DNA from: Monarcha castaneiventris obscurior
Taxonomy: Eukaryota > Chordata > Aves > Passeriformes > Monarchidae
Direction of reading: 5' to 3'
Assembly: GCA_026261815.1 (NCBI GenBank)
Contig: JAMPIT010000848.1
Span: forward strand, 1,364,001 to 1,428,000
DNA length: 64,000 bases
The notes below the pieces were generated by a model. The model was given only the letters and a program-made list of their open reading frames with translations, did not search any database and was not told the origin of the DNA. Within the stretch, counting starts at the first letter, position 1, and every line of letters starts with the position of its first letter. Shown piece by piece: positions 57,501-64,000 of the stretch. A program made the position numbers and the translations under genes.

Positions 57501-60500
57501 CAGCTGGCTCCTTTCTCCTCCTGATTCACAGGCTGCCCGGTAAAGCATGTTTCCAGAGGTTGCCAGCGCCAGCATTGCAGAGGAATTAATCTGCTTGGCA
57601 GAGTGAGATTCATTTTGGAATCCTTCAGTGTGAATAAAGAGATTTTTGATTCCCCAAATTCCAGAAGCCATGCACTAGAATCTCAGAATAGCCATACCTA
57701 TCATGTGCCTGCCCTAAAAAGAGGTAAAGATTGCTATACAAAAACTAATTAACTCTTGAAAAGTTCGAGTCCTCATTACAATTTGCACCCAACTTGGGTT
57801 TTGCTGTGTGAATTCTCCCCGAAGTGTCTTCCTGTCTAAATTCCAGGACAAGAAGTGTCGTATTGGCGTAAAGCAACATAACCAGCATCTCAGTCCTGCA
57901 CACTGAGACCATGAGCTCAGTGAAGTTCCAAAAGAGAGATCAGTGTTCTGGCCACATGGATCCCCCCCACTTTGTTTTTACATGAATGTAGAGTCATTCT
58001 CTACCTGGTTTCAGTTTGATCTTGGGCACACACCAGTAGTGCTGGGTGCCCTTTTCTGTGGCCAGTTGGCCTTTCTGCTTGCTGACATGCTTGGAAAGAT
58101 GGGCTGTCTGCACCACAAAAGAGATTTAAGGATATAATGATATTTAATGGCATTTTCCATCAGAGACACTTCCACTAATTCTGAGTAAGACTGCACAACT
58201 GTTTTTACCTTTACTGTGCTAATAAGGGAAGGGCAACCCAGGAGGTCAGCTAGGTGACACTGCAGAGCAGGGTGCAGCTCACTCAGCCTTAATACCGACT
58301 TAAGGTATTCAGTCAGTGGCAAAGAGGCAGGAAGGGTATTTGCTTGCAATTCCAGCAGGAGCATTTATAGCGTGTTCACTGCCGAAGGGTGCAGAGGCAA
58401 ATACACAGAACATGGCTGGCTCAGGCCAGGGGAAAAGTGGGATCAGGGAGCAGGGACCAATGGGAGAGCTCTGGGGGCGGGACCAGGCTGACAGACAACC
58501 GCGGAATCCAAACCGGGACAGGCCATCCCAAGGAGCAGTGCACTTCGGGGAGGAGAGCCTCCGGTCACTCCAACACAGTGTATGTTCACGGGCCACCACA
58601 ACTCCTCCTTTCTGTATTAGACTAAGAGGCCTCCCCTAGGGATCCCAAAACCCAGCATCCCAAAAACTTAACATATACAGAACAACAACAATTATCAGAA
58701 GCACCCAAAGCTCAATGTCCCAACAACCCAAATTTACATAATCAGAAACACCCCCAACCCAGTGTCCCAACAAGTCCTCAAATCTTCCAGAGGATTTGTC
58801 TTTCTGGATGCTGGAATGGATGCTCTCACAGGCAGAGGTAAGGTTGAAGCAGCACAGTTTTTTCTGGGCTGTGGCAGAGTTCAAGCATTCACTGCAGGTG
58901 GTACCAGGAGCATTCAGAGGACAGCAGGGTGATAGGTGTTGGGTACTAGACATCATGATGGTGAGTGCGGGCACAGGCTCTGGTAGTTGCTTCTGTTGGG
59001 ATTCAAACAGAGTTAAAATTTTGCAATTTCAAAATGGAAGGGGGCCTTTCCCTTCTCCCCTCTCCTAAAGGTTTGGGGAAAGGGGAATAGCATAAGGGTT
59101 ACAGGGATATGGGAACCCGTGGCTAGGGAAAAACCTAGCAGAGGGTGGTGGTAGGGAATATTAACTGTTTGGGAAGTAACAGAATGGGGTAGGATATGGG
59201 GAGACACCACAGGTGTCCAACTTAGCCTTTCACAGTCTCATTTGTAGTTGCGGTTCTTGGGACGCCGTGTGTCTGTTTCTAAGGTGGTCATCGATGCTGG
59301 CTTGCGTCGTCTTCGCTTCCAGGCGACAGATGTTTCATCTTTTGACTGCACCTTGTTCTTCTTGGTTGATGTTACATCTGCAGCAACGATGTTTGCTGGG
59401 CTGGTGCAGTTCTTCTCTGGCAGCTTCCAGGTGTCATCTGCAGCTTTTGGTTTTCTCATTCCAGTTCTTTGGTCTTCACGCTCAGTAACAGAATCTGAAA
59501 AGTCACTGTTTTGCTCCTTTGGCTGCTGTTTTGCATCTTCTGGCCATGCCTGCCAGCTGCTCAGGTCTACTGCTTCCCCTACAATGCTTTCGCAGCTTTC
59601 TGGAACAGTCTGAGTCCTACAGCCTGGTTCCTGAAACCTCCCTCTCTTTTTCTGCTGTTCTTGCAGCAGAGGAGCAGGGGATGCGGGCAGGGCCAGGGCA
59701 GAGGTGAAAGGCAGCACTTGGGCAGGGTTCTCGCAGCTGGAGGAGCAGGGCAGCAGCGGCTGAGACTTGGCAGCCTCAGGGCATTTACGAAGCCGCGGCG
59801 GAGCAGGCAGAGGTCGGGCGTGGCCCCGCAGCAAGCGGTGACAGGGGAGAAACGCGAAGTTGCCGGGGCTCTCGACAGAGAGACGGGCGCTCCGTCGGAG
59901 CTGCCGCGGGGGAGGAGAGGTCTGCAGTCGGTCAGCAGCCGATCGATCGGCAGCTTTTTGTCTGGGCTTGCCACGCTGCATGCTGCTTGGGAGTCTGAGA
60001 GCGGTGGGGTCAGGCTTCATCACCTACCACAATCGCTGCCGCTTTTTCAGTCTGTGTTCTAAAAACACTAGATCCCCTCTGTTTCTAGTATCATCGGGCT
60101 GTTTCAAGCCTCTTAGGGAGTCTTTGAAGTCTGCTTTTTTCTGTGGCTGCAGGTCCTCGGGGCTTATATCCAAGCTCCTGTGAGGCTGCTGGGGAAAAGT
60201 TTGGGACACAGGAGGGAGAGACAGGGTCCGCGGCTGGCAGGGGACTCCCGACGGAGGGAGAGGGAGCCGACGCGATCACGCGAGCAGGAGCCGGCGCCGG
60301 AGGGGAAGGCGAGGGGCAGGGGACAGACGCAGAGAGGAGGCAGGGCGCTGTAACGCGATCGGGCAGGAGAGGTGGGGGGCAGGGATCGGAACAGGGGCTG
60401 GGCGCAGGCACAAAGCCCGCCAGTGCCAGCACATGGCTTTTGTCCTGCTGGGGGGGGGGGAGGGGAGAAGCGGCAGAATCGAAAGTGAATTCTGCAGCTC

Positions 60501-62776
60501 ACTTTGTAAGAGCGGCCACGCTGCCGTCGTCTTGCAGCAAATTTAAACTGGGGAAAACCGGGGGATTAGGTTCAGGAAAGAGGTTTTGGGTAGGACCGGG
60601 GACGTCTTGGCCTTCACCACCCCTGGCAGAGGACAAAGGAGACCGGGAGGGGGCAGGGAGATGGTAGCAGCCCTGTGCACTTCGGCAGACTCCATCTCCC
60701 GGTTTCCTTTGAATTGGGGCAGTGGGAATAGGAATACAGGGGGAGGAAAGCGGCAGAGGGTTTTTTAAACTGGGTTTAACATCTTTAAACCGTTTTACAA
60801 AATTATCAATGGCTTTTGCTAACTTATAAAGCAGATACCCTCTTCCAGACATAAACAACCATCTTACAAAGCGTTTTAAATATTCGATTAGCCATTGCTT
60901 GAATAACCATTGAATAAAATGTTTTAAACCTCCCCGGTATAACAAAAATTCTCATGAACAAGGGCTCTCAAAACTGGGAAAAAAGCTTCCCACAGGAGAT
61001 GAGAAAATTCTGCTCCCATCTCCCTCTCTTCCCAACCCTCGAGATAAAAGGAATTAAAAGGATACAAAGGTGACCCATTTTACCTTTGGGGTCAAATAAA
61101 ATTCTCGAGGATGGTCCACTGACTTAGACCAGTCTTCTCTTTCTGTAGAAGGTTGTTGATCTTCCCCGCCAAGCCTCTGATAAAACTCAGAGGTTTCTTT
61201 GGGGTAATGGCTGCTAGAAAGGTGACTTTAATTCCAGCGACGAAGCTCTGCTGGAGACGCTCTCCAGGGACGGTTCGAGGTCATCCCACGTTCATGCACC
61301 ATTTAATACCGACTTAAATCAGTATTCAGTCAGTGGCAAAGAGGCAGGAAGGGTATTTGCTTGCAATTCCAGCAGGAGCATTTATAGCGTGTTCACTGCC
61401 GAAGGGTGCAGAGGCAAATACACAGAACATGGCTGGCTCAGGCCAGGGGAAAAGTGGGATCAGGGAGCAGGGACCAATGGGAGAGCTCTGGGGGAGTGAC
61501 CAGGCTGACAGACAACCGCGGAATCCAAACCGGGACAGGCCATCCCAAGGAGCAAAGCACCTTCGGGGAGGAGAGCCTCCGGTCACTCCAACACAGTGTA
61601 TGTTCACGGGCCACCACAAGCCTCTCCAACATTCACCTTCTGCTCATTATGGGGAAGCTGGGGCAGGTGTGGTCACAATGCTCTCACCTGCAAAAGCAAT
61701 TCTCCGGGGAGAGGGAACGTCTGAATCCCACACGCTGGTGTGGATCACTGAGCTCCTCCCAGGCCAGCGTGTGCACTGTCCCCTGTAACTGATGTCTCTC
61801 TTAGGTGCTGTGTACCCTGGCTCAAACATGTGGGGACTTCCTGAGGCAGAGGTTCTCCAAAGATGTCCTGCCCAAGCTGACCAGTTCCCTCCTCAGCCAG
61901 GCCCCAGCGAGTGCCAAAGCTGGGCCTGTGTACAGCCACACTCTGGCCTTCAAGCTGCAGCTGGCTGTGCTGCAGGGCCTGGGCTCTCTCTGCGAGAGGC
62001 TGGACATGGGTGAGTACCAGGGGAAGCACAAGTTGTGTGGATCTCTGCCAGACTTTATTCTCTCCTCTCCACTTGCTCTTCTCCTGCTGCCCATGGAATT
62101 GATTTCCTGATCTTCTCTAGCATGAATCTGTCCTCTTTGGGAGCTCTGTAAAGAGGTGCTGGGCACTCTTTACTCCCTGGGGGACAAAAGGAGGAGAAGG
62201 TTCCCAGCACATGCAAAATCTGACTGATCATCCTGCTTGTGCATGAGAAGAGGGTATGGAGCAGAGTGCCAGCATTGCTCTAGGGCTGTTGGGCCATGCT
62301 TTGTTCTGGCTGGACAAACTGGAGCCCAGATAAGACTTCTGGATAATTTGACTGGTTCCATTGTGGGCTTATCTCTGGTTGACTCTTTAATCTAGCACAT
62401 CACACTCTTCTATTGAATGAAACTCTCTGAAATTCTCCCCAAGTGAAATTTTTGGAGCGGACTTTGATGAGGGAGAAGGTTTGCTGGCTAGTTGCTCTTT
62501 TCCTCTCAGTGCCCTTGATTGCTTTCCTGGCTTTGCAGCAAGATGCTTAAAAGGCAAGGTCAGAAGAGCTCCAGGTCAGACAGCTCAAAGGCTCAGAAGC
62601 CTCTGCTGCCAATTTGGAGCTGATTCCATTAGGCAGCAGCTGCTGAGGAGGTCACCTCCTACCCTTCTTTCCTGTTCCATTTCTGCAGGCGAGAATGACC
62701 TGAATAAAGTGGCAGATGCCTGCCTGATTTACCTCAGTGCCAAGCAACCTGTGAAACTGCAAGAAGCTGCCCAGAG
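52225..62776 (+). CDS. TTI1: TELO2-interacting protein 1 (TTI1), 3' partial
   Basis: Coding segments: 52225-54505, 54966-55154, 55930-56072, 56903-57043, 61805-62009 and 62689-62776. They total 3,047 nt (1,015 complete codons plus 2 nt), with GT-AG borders and matching phases. The human protein is about 1,090 aa, so roughly the last 70 residues lie past the window; I find no fitting exon in 62777-64000. TTI1 is an all-helical HEAT-repeat scaffold that joins TELO2 and TTI2 in the TTT complex, which with HSP90 and R2TP stabilises new PIK-related kinases (mTOR, ATM, ATR, DNA-PKcs, SMG1). Diagnostic stretches are [16 protein letters not shown] at the start, [63 protein letters not shown] and [20 protein letters not shown]. 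The start codon is chosen by match to the family; the open frame extends upstream to 52144 only by chance. The intron at 57044-61804 carries an antisense LTR element. Confidence 0.95.
54966..55154 (+). CDS. TTI1: TTI1 coding exon 2
   Basis: Codons 761-824, [15 protein letters not shown] to LPDLEEA, a charged, poorly conserved linker. Acceptor TTTTGCAG, donor GTCAGT. Confidence 0.92.
55930..56072 (+). CDS. TTI1: TTI1 coding exon 3
   Basis: Codons 824-871, from the acidic linker into [20 protein letters not shown]. Confidence 0.93.
56903..57043 (+). CDS. TTI1: TTI1 coding exon 4
   Basis: Codons 872-918, [17 protein letters not shown] to LAVLRAFK, a HEAT-repeat unit, phase 0 on both sides. Confidence 0.94.
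58285..58289. repeat. Target-site duplication, left copy
   Basis: AGCCT, repeated at 61619-61623 directly outside the other LTR. Five bases is a length used by several retroviral integrase groups. Confidence 0.85.
58290..58600 (-). repeat. 3' LTR of the element
   Basis: 311 bp, nearly identical to 61304-61618. The main differences are GG instead of ATCAG near its outer end, GGGCGGGA versus GGGAGTGA, and GCAGTGCACTT versus GCAAAGCACCTT. Confidence 0.9.
58601..58613 (-). other. Polypurine tract
   Basis: Minus strand AGAAAGGAGGAGT directly adjoins the 3' LTR, as needed for plus-strand priming. Confidence 0.8.
59238..60023 (-). CDS. Unrecognised 261-aa open frame in the LTR element
   Basis: Longest minus-strand frame in the interior. 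Basic and serine/proline-rich overall, with a C-terminal arginine cluster (WKRRRRKP) and further basic residues (RRPKNRNYK). No known retroviral domain is seen. The arginine cluster resembles nuclear-localisation or RNA-binding motifs in general. Whether it is translated is unknown; high GC content makes chance frames likely. Confidence 0.3.
   Translation of the reverse strand: MMKPDPTALRLPSSMQRGKPRQKAADRSAADRLQTSPPPRQLRRSARLSVESPGNFAFLPCHRLLRGHARPLPAPPRLRKCPEAAKSQPLLPCSSSCENPAQVLPFTSALALPASPAPLLQEQQKKRGRFQEPGCRTQTVPESCESIVGEAVDLSSWQAWPEDAKQQPKEQNSDFSDSVTEREDQRTGMRKPKAADDTWKLPEKNCTSPANIVAADVTSTKKNKVQSKDETSVAWKRRRRKPASMTTLETDTRRPKNRNYK
60499..60945 (-). CDS. Open frame at the gag position of the LTR element, 148 aa
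   Basis: First open frame after the leader (about 340 nt past the candidate primer site). The first 55 residues form a basic, aromatic helix-like stretch (core [12 protein letters not shown]), followed by a proline-rich region with PIPTAPIQ and PAPSRSP. This layout resembles a retroviral matrix region plus proline-rich spacer, but I cannot assign it to a gag family. No capsid homology region or zinc knuckle is seen. The frame then closes; it may be a truncated gag or a chance frame. Confidence 0.35.
   Translation of the reverse strand: MLYRGGLKHFIQWLFKQWLIEYLKRFVRWLFMSGRGYLLYKLAKAIDNFVKRFKDVKPSLKNPLPLSSPCIPIPTAPIQRKPGDGVCRSAQGCYHLPAPSRSPLSSARGGEGQDVPGPTQNLFPEPNPPVFPSLNLLQDDGSVAALTK
61284..61301 (-). 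other. Candidate primer binding site
   Basis: Minus strand starts TGGTGCAT two bases after the LTR. Its first eight bases are complementary to the 3' end of a glycine tRNA as I know it; the remainder matches poorly, so the primer tRNA is unsettled. Confidence 0.5.
61304..61618 (-). repeat. 5' LTR of the element (minus-strand sense)
   Basis: 315 bp. On the minus strand it has a TATA box (TATAAA, 61386-61381) and, about 90 bp upstream, an inverted CCAAT box (ATTGG, 61478-61474), so a promoter directed into the element. No AATAAA is seen. Confidence 0.9.
61619..61623. repeat. Target-site duplication, right copy
   Basis: AGCCT matching 58285-58289. Confidence 0.85.
61805..62009 (+). CDS. TTI1: TTI1 coding exon 5
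   Basis: Codons 919-987, [17 protein letters not shown] to LCERLDM. Starts 187 bp after the end of the LTR element. Confidence 0.94.
62689..62776 (+). CDS. TTI1: TTI1 coding exon 6
   Basis: Codons 987-1016, [17 protein letters not shown] to LQEAAQR. The Arg codon is split AG|N, so the next exon must start in the matching phase beyond this window. Confidence 0.93.
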
Positions 62777-64000
62777 GTAATGTCTCTTAAATGCAGGTGT
62801 GTTGGGTGTACAAATAATGGGGGACAGAGGGAGCATGGTGATCCCATTCCTTTTACACCCTTCCCGTTCCAGCCTCCATCATGTTCAAGTCCTATACAAC
62901 TGGATCTCTCATGGAAGTGTTCGGTGGTGAAGTATCATTTACTCCCCAAAATGAGTTAGAGAGGTCAGTTGTCAGCTTACACAGACATTACAGGTGACCT
63001 TGCAGTGCATTTGGGGACAGAAGGAAAGCTGTGCTACTTGCTTTTCCCTAGCCAAATACTTGAGGCTCTTGGCCCACTAGTGGCATCAAACTGTGGAGGG
63101 AAGACAGCTATGGAAGAGGATGTGCCAGGCATTCCCTTGTATTTTATCACTTAATACCTTCTGCAGGCTGGGGGATTTACTTCTGTTACCCTTCCATTTT
63201 CCCTGGGCTCCAGTCCAGACTCTGCCAGGTGGACCAGAGTTTGTTTGGGTAGCTGTCAGTCTTGGCACCAGTGTTGCTCTGAGAAGGCTGGGAGAGTCTA
63301 AAAGGGCAAAAACAGTTTAGGTGAACACTCTCCAGCTCTAGGAAGTGTTGACAGACATACTTTGCTGCTTGATGTACAAAATCCTGCTCCAGAATGTTCT
63401 GCTGTCAGGATAAGGAATCACTATTGTCATATGTTGTCACCTGGAACCAAGGCCAGAGATTTCAGGAGACAAAACGAGTCCCGGTACAGAACACAGGACA
63501 TAAATCAAAAAGCCCCTCTGCCGAAGGATGGGGGTGAAAGCCAGCCCCCCCTTCCTGTGTGGCCAGCCCTGCTCGCCCCCGAGGGGAGGGGAAACCAGCA
63601 GGTTCTGCAGGCTCTGCGGTTTCTGATTTCCAGGGCAGGTTGCTGGAAAGGGAAGCAAAAGGAAGTGCAGCCCATCCGTTCCCTTTCACAAAGCACAGGC
63701 TCCCGGGGGTGCAGGGTGTGAAGGGCTTTGTGTGGCTGGGCAGCAGTTCAGAGGCAGCGCTCTCCGGAGCTGGAGCATTCCTTTGTATCCCCGCGTGGGT
63801 GGGAGCAGGTTTATTTTTACCTTGGAGGCTTTCACGGCAGCACAGCAGGCTCCGGCAGCATTTGTTCTGCAGAGGGGCTCTGTGCTGTGGGTGTGCAGCC
63901 CCTTAATGCAATAATGCCTCAGTCTGTGCAAGCAGTGCTGGATGAAAAGCAGAACACCAGGATTTATCCAGATATTTGGAATCTGAAGCTTTTAAATCAT
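62777..64000 (+). other. TTI1: TTI1 intron 6 (partial)
   Basis: 1.2 kb to the window edge without an exon that fits the required phase and the expected C-terminal TTI1 sequence. No repeat family recognised. Confidence 0.7.

Larger units (their letters stand above)
58290..61618 (-). mobile_element. Young LTR retroelement (endogenous retrovirus-like), antisense in TTI1
   Basis: Two direct repeats of 311 and 315 bp bound 2.7 kb of internal sequence. A 5-bp target-site duplication, AGCCT, flanks them (58285-58289 and 61619-61623). On the minus strand each LTR starts TGTGGTGG and ends GGTATTA. Two bases after the 5' LTR comes TGGTGCATGAAC, a candidate primer binding site. A purine tract (AGAAAGGAGGAGT) touches the 3' LTR. 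By eye the LTRs differ at about four bases plus two or three small indels or replaced bases, so the insertion is recent. I recognise no protease, reverse transcriptase, integrase or envelope motif; at 2.7 kb the interior is too short for a full set. It is therefore probably non-autonomous or internally deleted. Confidence 0.92.
57044..61804 (+). other. TTI1: TTI1 intron 4 containing an LTR element
   Basis: 4.76-kb intron. About 3.3 kb of it (58290-61618) is the antisense LTR element; without the element and one target-site copy the intron would be about 1.4 kb. Confidence 0.85.

Noticed and set aside
59511..60062. 183-codon + strand frame in the LTR element
   Set aside because: Antisense to the element and overlapping the longer minus frame; no domain recognised.
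61272..61301. tRNA-like 3' half (GGTTCGAGG to CACCA) on the + strand
   Set aside because: No matching 5' half, D-arm or anticodon arm; the CACCA end is the complement of the candidate primer binding site.
1..64000. CRISPR arrays, operons, ribosome binding sites, prokaryotic mobile elements
   Set aside because: None seen. Spliced genes and CR1 repeats show vertebrate DNA, and the short repeats lack CRISPR spacing.

Overview
This window is vertebrate nuclear DNA, almost certainly from a bird. It has spliced genes with GT-AG introns, CpG-rich promoters, AATAAA poly(A) signals and very few interspersed repeats. The recognisable repeats are 5'-truncated CR1 retrotransposon tails and one young LTR element. 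The gene order KIAA1755 (probable) - TGM2 - RPRD1B - TTI1, with the same relative strands, matches the block I know from human chromosome 20q11. I cannot name the species.

Layout. 1-1225: last coding exon and 3' UTR of a + strand gene, probably KIAA1755. 1226-9118: GC-rich spacer without a convincing gene; it holds two pairs of diverged direct repeats, one carrying a conserved AP-1 site. 9119-9611: TGM2 promoter, made of a 170-nt unbroken pyrimidine tract, G-runs, a TATA-like box and a GC-rich 5' UTR. 9602-22054: complete TGM2 (+), 13 coding exons, 689 aa. 22.67-26.94 kb: spacer between converging TGM2 and RPRD1B. 26.94-51.78 kb: complete RPRD1B (-), 7 coding exons, 326 aa, with a 2.3-kb 3' UTR. 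51785-52224: CpG-rich bidirectional promoter with a 105-bp-period duplication. 52225 to the right edge: TTI1 (+), six coding exons (1,015 complete codons); the C-terminal end lies beyond the window.

The large intron between the fourth and fifth TTI1 coding exons holds an antisense LTR retroelement (58290-61618). It has a 5-bp target-site duplication, nearly identical LTRs, a candidate primer binding site and a polypurine tract, but I recognise no protease, polymerase, integrase or envelope.

The genes do not form a pathway. TGM2 is a calcium-dependent protein cross-linking enzyme and GTPase. RPRD1B is an RNA polymerase II CTD-binding regulator. TTI1 is a scaffold of the TTT complex that matures PIK-family kinases such as mTOR, ATM and ATR. 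RPRD1B and TTI1 share a promoter; TGM2 and RPRD1B converge. Exon coordinates were assigned by eye from reading frame, splice dinucleotides and remembered family sequences, not by alignment software.
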